This document shows positions 19,201 to 26,444 of a DNA stretch of 38,683 bases, one piece after another (the first letter of the stretch is position 1; each line of letters opens with the position of its first letter). The DNA comes from Planctomycetota bacterium. GTDB taxonomy: Bacteria > Planctomycetota > UBA8108 > SXIK01. The DNA lies in NCBI GenBank assembly GCA_016209535.1, contig JACQVW010000797.1, positions 1-38,683 on the forward strand, read 5' to 3'. Both the position numbers and the translations under genes were made by a program. The notes under the pieces are model-generated. The model was not told where the DNA came from. It saw only the letters and a program-made list of their open reading frames with translations, and searched no databases.

Positions 19201-22200
19201 AGAACAACGCCTCGAGGACGGGCGCGCCCTCGGGCCCCACGAAGCCGCCCTCGATGTCGAGGAGCTGCCCCCCGGGACCTCTCGTGTCGCGGTAGTGCCA
19301 GCAGCCGTCCTGGGTCCCGAGGAGGACGGCGTCGCCCGCCGCAGGGTCCACCGCCATGCAATTCACCGTCACCCCGGCCAGGCGCGCCGGCAGGCCGAGG
19401 CCGGTCGTGTCGTGGGGCTTCTCGTGGTACCGCCCGAGGAAGCCACGGCCGGCGACGGTGGCGAAGAACCAGGTGGACTGCCCTCGCGTGCTCCCCTTGG
19501 CGCGGAGGACGTCCTTGTCCTCGAGGCCAGCGAGCTTTCGCACGCTCACGAGGAGCTCGTGGGCGTCGGCGGTGGCCGGAGCGCCCGCGTCATCGAGGGC
19601 GATCCGGCCAAGCCCGCCAGCGTTCGAGAGGTACCAGAGCCGCTTGCCTTGCAGGGAGAGGCTCTGAACGGAGTCCTCGGCGAGGCTGAGAGAGGCATCG
19701 AAGAGCCACTGGCGCTTGAACGAGGCGCCGTCGAGCGTGCCCGCGCACAGGCCTTTGTCCGTCGCCGCCCAGAGGATACACCCGGCCCCGCGGCCCGGCG
19801 CCGCGACGATGTCGTGGACCGTGTCGGAGGGGAGTCCGTGGGCGACGGTGATCGGCTGGCGCCAGGAATGCTCGGTCACGTGGTAGACCCCGATGCCGTG
19901 GCCTCGGGTGCCTACGAGGAGGAACTCCCCGCTGGGCGTCTCCGCGACGCAGATCGCCGATTCGTCCGTAAGCTTGGGGAATGACGAGAGGTCGAGGACG
20001 GGAGCCTTCCAGAACACGGGGGGGTAGTCCGCCGTCGCGATCTGCAACCCGCCGCCTCTCGTCGACGGATCAGCGGGGACGACCGCCGCGAGCCCCACCC
20101 CGGGTGGGCCGAATGCGATGTCGAGGACGTTGTCCGAGGCGAGCGGCGAGGTCGATGCAGTCACGTCGCCGCGGAAGACCTGTCGGCGCGGGTCGAAGAC
20201 CTTGATGCCGCCGCCGTCGGTCGCCACCCAGACGTGGCGGTCGCCTTGGCCCGCCTCGACCGCGGTCGGCGGCTGGTCGTTGTACTGCGTCGAGAGCCGC
20301 GGATCCTCGATCCGGGCCACGGGGTTGCCGACGAACCAAGCCAGGAGGAAAGCCAGCAAGGTCCCGGCGAGGCTGAAGGTCCCGATGCCGATCCGCACCG
20401 GCAAGCGGGGGCTCTCGCCCGACTCGGTGGGGAGAGTCCTCTCGGGCTCACGGGGAGTCCACATCGACTCGGCGACGTTCTTCTTCAGTTGGGCGAGCAC
20501 CGATTCGGGAACGGCGCCGTTCCGCGACAGGGCGCGAAGGGCAAGGAGCGTGAAGCAGACCGCCTGGAAGGGCATGCCCTGCGCCAGGTAGTAGCCCTGC
20601 GCCTCGCGGATCTGCGGCTCATGGGCCAGGCCTTCACCGCGAACGCTCCGGAACGACGCCGCGGCCTTGACGTGGAGGGCGGCGCGGACCATGGCCGGGC
20701 TGTTCTCGCTCTGGTGGTCCGCGGTCCACAAGGTTGGGAACACCGCCAGCGGCGCGCCGGCAAGGCCAAAGTTGCCTCTCGCGAGGCGCAGCAGCATGTA
20801 CGCCGCGCAGGCCAGACCGAGCTCGGCGCGGTCCTCGGCGCTCGCAGGGGCCAAGCCGCTCCTTGCCGCCTCCAGCGGCTCCCGCATCGCCGACGCGACC
20901 TCCCTCAGGTATCCAAGCAGGATCTTCAACTGGCGGTCGGCGTCGACCGCCTCCCGCGTGCGCAGCTCCTCGACAAAGAGGCAGAGCGCGAGGTCGGCGG
21001 CATGGGCGTGCACCGATCCCGGCGACCTGAGCTGAGGCTGCTGGCCGCGGCGGCCCGCCGGTGGACTCAAAGTCCGGAGCTGAGCTCTCGCGGCCAGGAG
21101 GTTGCACGTCAACTGCACGACGTCGATGGGCGCGTGCGCCTGGGACTCGCCTCGGCTCAGGAACTCAGCGCCCGACTCCGCTGCCAGGCGGTCGATGTTC
21201 TCGAGCCACAGGTCCAGGTACTCCGCGCTCGCCCGGCTCCATAGCCGAGCGGTCTCGCCTTCCTTGCCGTGGGTGGCTCCTGGGCGGCTGGCCCCGGCTT
21301 GGAGGCGCTGCGTGAGCACGCTGGCCACCACCCTGGCGTGCATCTCCAGCTCTCCCGCGACGGCTTCCGGCGCCAGAGCGCGGGGGGGAGCGAGCACGTA
21401 ATACCGGGCATCGATGAGCGCCTGCTTGAGGAGGACGTAGCGGGCAAACCGGCGCGCCGCCTCGGTCCGAGCCTGCTTGCTCTCCTCTTCGGTGCGCGCC
21501 ATCAGCTTCTCGAGGAGGTCACCGGCCTCAGCCCCCTGCGTGGCGCCGAGCGCGAGCAGCTTGTAGGCTTCGAGCTCGCGCTGCGCCGCTTCGTCGAGCA
21601 TGCCGCGGAAGAGTTCCGAGGGAAGCCCGGGCTCCGGCGAAGGCTTGCGGAGGAAACGAATGAAAAGGCAGAACCTCGTGTCCGCCAGCGAGCGGCAGGC
21701 CATCAGGAAAACCTTCGTCCAGAGGTGCCGGATGCCAGGGACGTCGGGGAAGAGCGCCGGAAGAGGAGAGCCTCTCGGCAGGGAGGCAGCGGCCGGCAAC
21801 GGCTTGGGTCCGGTCGCGGCTTCCCTCGGCCGCCGGCTCCAGCGCGTTGCCCCGCAGACCGCCCGGAAGTAGGCGGAGCATCGCGGCTGGCGCTCAATCA
21901 CCTCGGAGAGGACGGCCCGCACCCGCATCCGCCCCGCGAGCCAGTGCAAACCTGCCCACAGCCCCAAGAGGAGCAGGAGCGCCGAAACCAAGACGAGCAC
22001 CAGCAGGCCATCGAGCCAGCCGGGGAAGCCGAAGCCGAAGCGGTCATCGACCACGGGCAACCCGCGGCGCACGTCGAAGAGAACGAGCAGTAGGGCCGCC
22101 AGGCCGAGCGTCAACACCGTCGCCACGGTGGACGCAGGCCGCGCCCAGAGCTTCCAGCGCGCGCGCCAGAGGGCCAGCGAGAACAAGCTCGCAAACGAGA

Positions 22201-22852
22201 AGGGAGCAATGTACCACCAGTCGAGTACCGCCACCACTCCCAGGGCAAGCCCGAGCAAGGACATCGAGACCTGCCACCAAGGCGCAAGCCGCTCGCCCCG
22301 ATACGTTTCTTGCCGGAAGCTAGCCAGGAAGACGAGCGCCAAGAGAATGAGCCCCAGCGAGGGCAGCACCGCGTAGTGCAAGAGCGGAAGCACCACGGAG
22401 TCGTAGAGCGCAGGGGCAGTGGACCCGGCAGCCCGGACGAGGAGCGGCACGGCGAGGCCCGCCAGGAAGCCGACGGGCCAGCCGGACAAGCGGCTCGAGG
22501 CGCTTCGGACCGCCGCCAAATCCGGCGCTCTTTCGGCCTCAAAAGCCGCCTGGAGGCGGCCCAAGGCTCTCCTCGCCCAACCGATGAGACGAGCGAGCGG
22601 CGGGAGCGTGGACGGCGCTGCCAGCGCGGGCTCGACGGGCTTGGCGGGCTTGGCGGGCTTGGCGGCGGGCTCGGACCTGGACGGCTGCTGCGGGGGGAGC
22701 GTGGACGGCTCGGGTGCCGCCTGGGCTTGTGAGGCGCGGGCCAAGGCCTTTTCCGTCTCCACGAGCGCTCGGAAGCCGGTGGCTTTGGCGGGCCGGGACG
22801 GACCCGGCTCCGAGGTGTCCTTCGGCCAGATCCTCTTACGACGATTCGTCAT
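10226..22852 (-). CDS. Giant membrane-anchored beta-propeller protein (4208 residues)
   Basis: This is an unbroken 12.6-kb frame. A basic, Pro/Ala/Lys-rich cytoplasmic N-terminus (to about residue 120, including 'KPAKPAKP') is followed by five or six membrane helices at about 125-305. A largely helical region lies at 310-815, and one further membrane helix at about 822-842. Everything after this, about 3,350 residues, is built of short beta-rich repeats typical of propeller blades: 'WVATDGGGIKVFDP', 'HGLPSDTVHDIV' (like the two-component-regulator propeller repeat), 'YFGTSRKGIGIWD', 'LWALDANGKLSAIELG'. The stop follows a short Pro-rich tail. The domain after the last helix presumably lies outside the cytoplasm. 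The gene is ninth in the minus-strand train, 70 bp after a helical-protein gene. In MoxR-vWA-beta-propeller ternary systems the propeller protein is thought to be the sensor or scaffold, which I infer here. Blade count and ligand are unknown. Confidence 0.85.
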   Translation of the reverse strand: MTNRRKRIWPKDTSEPGPSRPAKATGFRALVETEKALARASQAQAAPEPSTLPPQQPSRSEPAAKPAKPAKPVEPALAAPSTLPPLARLIGWARRALGRLQAAFEAERAPDLAAVRSASSRLSGWPVGFLAGLAVPLLVRAAGSTAPALYDSVVLPLLHYAVLPSLGLILLALVFLASFRQETYRGERLAPWWQVSMSLLGLALGVVAVLDWWYIAPFSFASLFSLALWRARWKLWARPASTVATVLTLGLAALLLVLFDVRRGLPVVDDRFGFGFPGWLDGLLVLVLVSALLLLLGLWAGLHWLAGRMRVRAVLSEVIERQPRCSAYFRAVCGATRWSRRPREAATGPKPLPAAASLPRGSPLPALFPDVPGIRHLWTKVFLMACRSLADTRFCLFIRFLRKPSPEPGLPSELFRGMLDEAAQRELEAYKLLALGATQGAEAGDLLEKLMARTEEESKQARTEAARRFARYVLLKQALIDARYYVLAPPRALAPEAVAGELEMHARVVASVLTQRLQAGASRPGATHGKEGETARLWSRASAEYLDLWLENIDRLAAESGAEFLSRGESQAHAPIDVVQLTCNLLAARAQLRTLSPPAGRRGQQPQLRSPGSVHAHAADLALCLFVEELRTREAVDADRQLKILLGYLREVASAMREPLEAARSGLAPASAEDRAELGLACAAYMLLRLARGNFGLAGAPLAVFPTLWTADHQSENSPAMVRAALHVKAAASFRSVRGEGLAHEPQIREAQGYYLAQGMPFQAVCFTLLALRALSRNGAVPESVLAQLKKNVAESMWTPREPERTLPTESGESPRLPVRIGIGTFSLAGTLLAFLLAWFVGNPVARIEDPRLSTQYNDQPPTAVEAGQGDRHVWVATDGGGIKVFDPRRQVFRGDVTASTSPLASDNVLDIAFGPPGVGLAAVVPADPSTRGGGLQIATADYPPVFWKAPVLDLSSFPKLTDESAICVAETPSGEFLLVGTRGHGIGVYHVTEHSWRQPITVAHGLPSDTVHDIVAAPGRGAGCILWAATDKGLCAGTLDGASFKRQWLFDASLSLAEDSVQSLSLQGKRLWYLSNAGGLGRIALDDAGAPATADAHELLVSVRKLAGLEDKDVLRAKGSTRGQSTWFFATVAGRGFLGRYHEKPHDTTGLGLPARLAGVTVNCMAVDPAAGDAVLLGTQDGCWHYRDTRGPGGQLLDIEGGFVGPEGAPVLEALFSGRRAIIKTTSSAPGAPSRLESSTVEAAGVPWRWASFVGPGRFPGLESVDEMRCAAHGPGRTVYFGTSRKGIGIWDRTANEVRLELCTANPEPAGKLRDDTSLDLALINGRLLQVTGDNALDAIELSSRARTALIPPEEAPFPPSEVNAATARGPLFAASGAGQTAIYDASDFSWKHLPGLPDVVRLELTNELLWALDANGKLSAIELGSGAREWRTVAADISGVVARAEILEALIAAPGAPPEVRTFDGSTGISTKRLAPTPLETKKLGWTFGAEVEGLLLLLGDDAAVHEYRLETRAWRRVDFPGGVEPPVRAAARTEGGLWFTDQARRLHAYMPRGGKFWTSLDSEVERLAAAGSSAIVLKRDKPGADLLVRRGDAAPGDAQTLVGWPFEGDLTRVSAAVDRAGTLVAAEGSKVGFYDWGKHGWSMAEVPRGPVTDLFTAADAVWALTGTDDAVLYAWTGSAFDPVKAGAAPVGVQKVVQGGLRLFLLGRDGRVHSVGPAEPAAADLVLAASTVGGDAGRLSSSGHAALLDGDLVVGLGSTLHLYGPSSGVAAWQSFEVDEEVTRLVHDPSESRLLAQGRTNAWVISRSAGSTLTSAVLVPPGTLSTTASVRRVAASRTSSLCAFEVAGENGLRVNALLPGSNRPVEVIGAAMPPGARTLAVAEDPGSGELLRLDAEGRLGSYDPARRSWSLEEAPRLASLHVIGGEVLGYCREEQSLSLRGNRSWIPDSSTRGRIARLSSFKDGLLLWLEDGEICWRGAGGALQRVRPARSPAGAPGVLGDFSAAAEHDGLLALVDTSGRLRVYDWTNQRWLECREKALDLARPSAPQGLYALVERGSQRLLARLERGGDAVEARLLGTRPVEAIAWAGGSLYALASDGAILRLVGGELAPWWGGERSAIHLTPDDVVEAAELAGEDLLLVLSRSAGRPLVLTVDGHSLESSLRELPAERFLRVLQRGPELLVACEDGRGLAVFDLLSGRTASPPDPEVTSICVLDASLYAAKGGGISILEGQRWVPTSFQPGRLPPQPAPEDRAAFAAAGEDLVALLQDGSLHIYRHGAGWTPVGGASGTRLWLAGDRLFLLDEFAPSLASGLREYAAGAWKEPAPAAVGGDRHGAAAFGAASEAAWSISLDTAGDYVMVRGAKAATGKPASRFPVRVRGGRPCLAAEEVQPGAGGTLLVKLEGEEEPRAFELGDDGGIKAVAGTAAVEPEDQKTESSTQEALLRVQLGLEEKAPDGNDSCTVVTAAGSEVGWAIQKSVLHSLKDLGSLAKPVSVGRPLPEGLSPQALIAHGEKVVVLAVDGSLWGFDLKDGFSKIPLPGTPAGETRVLELFRLDAELYAACDTGGLAILRVKPDASGLEEDGASLHRGRWSGRVLASGPLATGTKAWTLPETHGGAFQSPGGAEHRFNAERTAFTADLVEEVQALDRKLLARTAGHVRVFQAAGTALEEVTVPDAEALIEKARRSASGVLRKDLGPFLLQPATGGAWRTPSGRIEILAGDPSRRRELLPSSGGAALAHEVVLDLASDGMSLFAATLGGCLVFEPAAAPRPKLETSPDGVPAAGIETVDAAASTVWAIGGGKAYLRQPPGRWVTAKAPAARTALAAKLKDYEARFLTSWKLPQAAAGGSQRRFSRRLDSGEWATVVLEEDGFTFERVAAVDSAGADLLLYTAGGLVSQRKAGSFVPTAIEEGKWAAPAGLRRGFGSYDVMELPGGRKLLFAPAPSGGLDPGGEAVSDAWARDASSWERAGEADLRSLREALGGPLLASPTWRWERPDSGAGPPADEPVTWRTSGGVPLESSFSPQAGRFLWDLCSDLGQAGSSAWVLTDAGLFEVEGVEAAFSSRRPLEGSRGDRRGLSFCEASGNLPGALLGPAGVAMGYVGGAWRPAGRLPRGFVESVLKYRCVGKVWRVLRDGGFLHSRPQEPSVFDAVELLAPEGRWSFETALDVVAAEGACFLGTRGGIVGTAAGGQGLTGLWGDLGTVAELGVLDGRTLARRSDGTTLEHLGKGWIPAAPLASLAPEKEVRQGERWRTTRDDGKVSFEAVRASGEAPRALSARGGRLFFDALEDARLAAGGAVVLLTAEGLIEREADGDLASVSLEGVPPDTKLELFSVPDARPSGGALFVRSQAGGIYAGEEGWSRLAEGVGRKAWSLSNSLKSIGPRWRVAAGLGPSASLDFELRLPGDPPDVYKPVSFDVASGLFGFDSFRCITTQGAERRLFLGTACGAQVLTGEGTPSRLWCLERLDGIGPGAVGKAAADEEGNVLLESGGAPRVLEGNMFSPAERTRLEAALSLRASDPDGWRVAVSQRLGKPDIDVRWRGQPTFLVPGGRGARFAHNVVHAVEAAGDRIVLGTQAGLAFLSPPPQFVPLGLALWSEPFVADADIRGLDPPQRGIGWIGTSGGDSLYVRLRGARTKFTWRVTGDLAAAPRTPLVLAEAPAPEAAAKAYEDDVLEWRHPEEGRLVVSFVEGKVKPADVKPRLHGGTFSFLDLDVAKDRVGASTLALTRFGLFWSSRAGIVRFDPENDVFIQLQARAGEAAGSLGSLEMVERLHLRLKDLQLFARGPGGCFRFDGGAGGWLPVPPPWDAIDRDDVVSETGMTRWRQLDGGVEVRLRRTDLEGARFFAAGKPRVDVLHALAFAPEAGSAAILLATEAGVARRAAEDFAHERVEASAFAPPGGEAQAVLEVAAAAAEGGSSRICCRLRRGATFERTKDGWRSVASAAEVFEAGYRRVHRPRTWSWSRYPAGLTCTLRETNGPPLALGALAQPSAGPIFSRGRLVFDDARSVVLLGADVLVATPVGIVRYALDAVKEKASYGGTDVWVRSNGKNGLEAMSAVEAVRGLGDGVMAWDRERVYFCAEPRKRRWEVSKRSRDSIGRWYEVSAGGAQWAIEAPAIHGAAVHVSYSTSLIARDWYARTSGGLVLDSAYSDDGLWFLAGGEVFQVSRERAERRFPIALGGTRLSMPAEYTVPGEPPPEPGKTAGK
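22637..22663 (+). repeat. 9-bp tandem repeat (three GGGCTTGGC units) inside the propeller gene
   Basis: Three perfect, in-frame copies encode the Lys-Pro-Ala repeats in the cytoplasmic N-terminal linker of the giant propeller protein. Such a repeat could vary in copy number without breaking the frame. Confidence 0.6.
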
Positions 22853-22922
22853 CGCTCGTTCTCAGATTCGACCAGAACTTCCAGCCTCCGCCAGGTCATC
22901 AGACCCAAGCGGGCTCAATCCT

Positions 22923-23987
22923 TCATGGCTTTCTAGCGAGAGCCTCAGCAACTAGAAACTGTAGCTTTCGAGCCGACTCCCGCAAGTCCTTTCCCTTCGG
23001 TCCCAGCTCGTCAGTAATACCTCGCGTCACTTCCTCGAGCAGCACGTTGGTTCCAACGAGGAGCCGCCGGGAGTCGTGAAGGACGTTGACCTCCGGTTCG
23101 ACGGCGGCCCGCTCAGCGCGCGCGACGAGTGCTTGCGCGCTGCCCTCCAGGGCTCGAGCCTTCTCGTCCATGGCGCGAGACGAACGGTCGAGCCGCCCTG
23201 CCTGCTTCCAGCAGTCGGTGAACCGTTCGAGGATCTGCGGCCAGAGGTCTGGAGGCGGCGTGAAGTCGAGCCGCAGCTCGGACCATGGCGGCTCGGGAGG
23301 CCGCTCGAAGAAGAGGGAGACGAAGGAGCTGTACCAGTGGCGGCTGGGAGTCTTGAGGCGCCTCTTCGCCGACTCCTGCCAGAATCTCTCCCGCCTCTCG
23401 CCTGCCGCCCTGGCCGCCAGGTGGCCCTTGACCAGCTCCCCGAACGACAGGCTGAGGCAGTCGTCGAACTTGCTCGCCGCCGCCTCGCCGCGGCCCTCAG
23501 CTTCCGACTCGCCGGCCCCAGGCAGGACCCCGACAGCAACCCCATCGAAGAGCGGCTTCGAATGCTCCGCGGGCGCGAAGAGAGCGCTGTACAGACTCGG
23601 CTCAGCCCCGGGTCCCGGCGGCGGCTTGGCGTGCGCCTTCAACCATGCGAGCAGCACCGACCGGCAATGCGGACTCTGCGAGGGGCCGAGGGTCTCCCGG
23701 AAGGCTCGGTCCCATACCAGCCTGGCGCCTGACCGAAGCTCCTTCGCACTTCTCCAGGAGAGGGGCGTCAACTCCTCCATCGAAGGCGTGGAGGTCGCCC
23801 TCTCCCTCAGGACGGCTTCGAAGAAGAGCGGCTGCGATCCTTCCTGCACCGCTCGGCCCCGGAAGGCGGCGTACGCCTTGTAGAGCTTCGGCAGCCACTC
23901 CAGATCTTCATCGAAAACCCGCGAGAGCTCCTGCTCGAGCCCGACGCCTAACTCTAACACACGCCGCGCTATGGCTTTCCATTCCAT
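22923..23987 (-). CDS. Conserved-context helical protein of unknown function
   Basis: The protein has 354 residues with an ATG at 23987. The gene lies 20 bp after the coiled-coil gene and 70 bp before the giant propeller gene; no strong ribosome site is visible. It has no signal peptide or membrane segment, so it is probably cytoplasmic. It is rich in Trp, Leu, Arg and Glu and looks almost wholly helical, with a loop-like Gly/Glu/Ala stretch around residues 150-170 ('GAGESEAEGRGEAAAS'). The C-terminal quarter ('MDEKARALEGSAQALVARAERA') could form a short coiled coil. I do not recognise the family. Its fixed place between the coiled-coil protein and the propeller protein suggests a dedicated component or adaptor of the MoxR machine, possibly one of the bpX-type domains; this is inference. 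Confidence 0.7.
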   Translation of the reverse strand: MEWKAIARRVLELGVGLEQELSRVFDEDLEWLPKLYKAYAAFRGRAVQEGSQPLFFEAVLRERATSTPSMEELTPLSWRSAKELRSGARLVWDRAFRETLGPSQSPHCRSVLLAWLKAHAKPPPGPGAEPSLYSALFAPAEHSKPLFDGVAVGVLPGAGESEAEGRGEAAASKFDDCLSLSFGELVKGHLAARAAGERRERFWQESAKRRLKTPSRHWYSSFVSLFFERPPEPPWSELRLDFTPPPDLWPQILERFTDCWKQAGRLDRSSRAMDEKARALEGSAQALVARAERAAVEPEVNVLHDSRRLLVGTNVLLEEVTRGITDELGPKGKDLRESARKLQFLVAEALARKP

Positions 23988-24007
23988 GGGTCTTGGCCGT
24001 CTCTACT

Positions 24008-26428
24008 CTACCCCGGACCGCGCCACCGGAAGAGCTTCCTGCGCAACCTGGCCAGGAAGCCCTTGGGCGGCGGCGGACTCGGCGCCTCGGGGGGTGGCGG
24101 CGGTTTGATCTTCTTGATGGCTCTCATGGCCGCCTCGGCCAGTCTTTCGAGCCTGGGAAGCTCCGCGCGCAGCTTCCCTCGCTCCAGCGTCGCCTCCTGC
24201 TTGAGCTTCTCCCAGTCGCCCTGGAGACGGTCGACCTCGCCGCGCAGCTCCTTCAAGCTCTCTCTCTCCTGCTCCATCTTCTGCTTCCGCGCCGCCAGCT
24301 CGTCCAGGTGCTTCCGGCAGGCCTCGACCTCGCGTTCCAGGGCCTTGATGACGCCGTCGTACTCGCCTTTCCTCTTCTCGAGCGAGCTGTTGGCCATCTT
24401 TTGATTCTCAAGGGCGGCGGCGACGGCGGTCATCTCGTCCTCGATCCTCTTCTTGAGCGCCTCCACCTCCTTGATCTTCTCCGCGAGCTCGGCGTGGATG
24501 CTCTGCAGCTCTTTCCAGGTCTCGTTGAACTTGTGCTCTGCCGCCTTGATCTTGGAAGAGACGTCGGCATGGTCCTGCTTGACCTTGTCGAGCTTCCCTT
24601 GACGCTCAGCTTCCGCTGCCCGCCACCGCTCCAGGGCCTGGCTCTTGAGGAGGGAGACCTGCCTGTCGACCTCGAGGACGCGCATCACGAACGCCTTCCA
24701 CTGGTCAGGGAACGCCGCATAGCACTCGTCGGTGGCCTTGAGCGCCGTGTCGCCGAGACGCGCCCGCAGCGAGACCTCGCGGATCTCCTGGCGGACCCTT
24801 TCCCAGTTGGTCTCCGCTTCTTCGAGCAGACGCTTCGCTTGGGCGTGGAGCTTCGCGTCGAGCTCCTTGACCTTATCCTCAGCGGTCGCGCCGTGGAGGG
24901 CGGCCTCGCGACCAAGGGCTTCCGATGTGGAGTCGCGGACGCTCTCGGCGCCCTCGCCCTGAGCGTTGGTGTAGTGATAGACCTGCGGCAGCTTCTTGGC
25001 GGGGGAGAGGGACCAGAAGGAGAGCGGACCTCCTCTCCTGGCTCCTCGCTTCACTCCGCTCTCCGCGGCCGGGCCGACCAGGACGCGGCTCTCGCCGTCC
25101 CCCAGGAGATCCTCAGCCTCGAGCAACTCCCTGAGCTTGGCGGCGACGCCTTCCTCGTCGACCTCCAGGTTGAGGGAAATGTCGCTGCGCACGAAGAGAG
25201 GCAAGTTCCAAGCCTCCCAGCGTGAATCCTGCAGGTAGACCTGATCGCAGGGGACGGAGAGTGCAGCCCCTCGCGGGACGCTGAACTCGCCGATGATGTA
25301 GTGAATGATCGCTTTGCCTTCGACGACCCCTTGGGCGTAGGAGAATCCGGCCTGCTCAGCCAGCGGGCGCGACAGGAAGTGCTCCAGCTTGACGGGGAGT
25401 CTTTTCGTCTGTGGGCGCTGAAAGAATGCATAGATGGGAATGTACTCCTGCTGGGAGCGGGCCCGCAGCCGCTCGCGCCTCGAGTAGAGTTCATCGAGGG
25501 CACGCTCGTGCATGCCGACCTGCCTCTCGATCTCGCCCAGTGCGCCGACGGCACGCTCGGCCTCACCTTGGGCGAGCCTCACATCCAGAGCCTCCGGCTG
25601 GCCTCCCTGGCGGAGCTTCAGGTGCGCGACCTTGGTGGAGTGGCTCGGCAAGACGAGGCGAATGCCGTCCCCCGCGGTGAAGGGCTCCCCATCGATAGTG
25701 AACCACTTCGGGACATGCCAGGCCGAGCCGTGATCCACCCCAGGAGGCTGGGGGACCGGGTCGCCGTGCGCGCACAAGAGGATGCCGCTGTCCGGTTCCT
25801 CGTACAGCATGTAGAAGTCCTCGTGCCGGGGGTACTCGTAACCCCACTCCACGAACAAGAAGCAGCCCTCTTCACTCCAGGCCGGGACGAAGACCTGGAG
25901 CCGCTTCTCCGTGTGGCGCTTCCTGAATTGGTGGAACTTGAACGAGGCCGCCACGTGGTCGATCTGGACCAGGGACCAGCCGGGCTGCTCCGTGCCATTC
26001 GTCAGATAGAAGCCACTTTCGGTCCGTTCGGTCTTGGGGACGTCGCGCCATGCTCGGCGTACGATCCCTTGAGCTTCAGCGGGTGCGCAGTAACCGGCCT
26101 CGATCCGGCAGGCAAGGACAAAGGACTGCAGCCGCGGCGGCGGTGCCATCCAGGCGCGGAGAGGCACGTGCTCGAGGAGTTGATTGGCGCTAATCACGGT
26201 TGCCAAGGGAGCGCAGCGCTTGACCTCGCCGCCGTAAAGGAATCCACTACCATCCCACTGGGAGTCCTCGAAGGCGATGGAATAGCACGGCTCGCCTGGC
26301 TTGTCGAGGTGCACCCCGATGCGCGTGTAGACCTCTCGCCCTGCCTTGCCCAAGGGAGTCTGCCCCCGTTCGCAGGCAACGAGGAACTCAAGGCAGTCAT
26401 CCAGCGACTGGAACAGAATATGATTCAT
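24008..26428 (-). CDS. Cytoplasmic protein with beta-rich head, long coiled coil and basic tail
   Basis: The protein has 806 residues from the ATG at 26428. The ORF-track start 59 codons upstream would overlap the vWA-like gene, whereas this start leaves a 16-bp gap and begins 'MNHILFQSLDDCLEFL'. Residues 1-500 are a Trp/Tyr-rich mixed domain ('FVEWGYEYPRHEDFYMLYEE', 'YIPIYAFFQRPQTKRLP'). Residues about 505-770 form a continuous charged coiled coil ('LDAKLHAQAKRLLEEAE', 'RKQKMEQERESLKELRGEV'). A polyproline hinge ('KPPPPPEAPSPPPP') then leads to a short basic amphipathic tail ('GFLARLRRKLFRWR') that could bind membrane or nucleic acid. There is no signal peptide. The gene directly follows the MoxR and vWA-like genes, and the protein may connect the ATPase to the membrane propeller protein. 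I do not recognise the head family with certainty. Confidence 0.75.
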   Translation of the reverse strand: MNHILFQSLDDCLEFLVACERGQTPLGKAGREVYTRIGVHLDKPGEPCYSIAFEDSQWDGSGFLYGGEVKRCAPLATVISANQLLEHVPLRAWMAPPPRLQSFVLACRIEAGYCAPAEAQGIVRRAWRDVPKTERTESGFYLTNGTEQPGWSLVQIDHVAASFKFHQFRKRHTEKRLQVFVPAWSEEGCFLFVEWGYEYPRHEDFYMLYEEPDSGILLCAHGDPVPQPPGVDHGSAWHVPKWFTIDGEPFTAGDGIRLVLPSHSTKVAHLKLRQGGQPEALDVRLAQGEAERAVGALGEIERQVGMHERALDELYSRRERLRARSQQEYIPIYAFFQRPQTKRLPVKLEHFLSRPLAEQAGFSYAQGVVEGKAIIHYIIGEFSVPRGAALSVPCDQVYLQDSRWEAWNLPLFVRSDISLNLEVDEEGVAAKLRELLEAEDLLGDGESRVLVGPAAESGVKRGARRGGPLSFWSLSPAKKLPQVYHYTNAQGEGAESVRDSTSEALGREAALHGATAEDKVKELDAKLHAQAKRLLEEAETNWERVRQEIREVSLRARLGDTALKATDECYAAFPDQWKAFVMRVLEVDRQVSLLKSQALERWRAAEAERQGKLDKVKQDHADVSSKIKAAEHKFNETWKELQSIHAELAEKIKEVEALKKRIEDEMTAVAAALENQKMANSSLEKRKGEYDGVIKALEREVEACRKHLDELAARKQKMEQERESLKELRGEVDRLQGDWEKLKQEATLERGKLRAELPRLERLAEAAMRAIKKIKPPPPPEAPSPPPPKGFLARLRRKLFRWRGPG

Positions 26429-26444
26429 GATCGTCTCTCTGTCC

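Noticed and set aside
10226-22852. A fusion or assembly artefact explaining the 4208-residue frame
   Set aside because: The frame is continuous, composition and blade-like repeats are uniform after the anchor helix, and no internal start with signal peptide is seen; still, read mapping would be the formal test.
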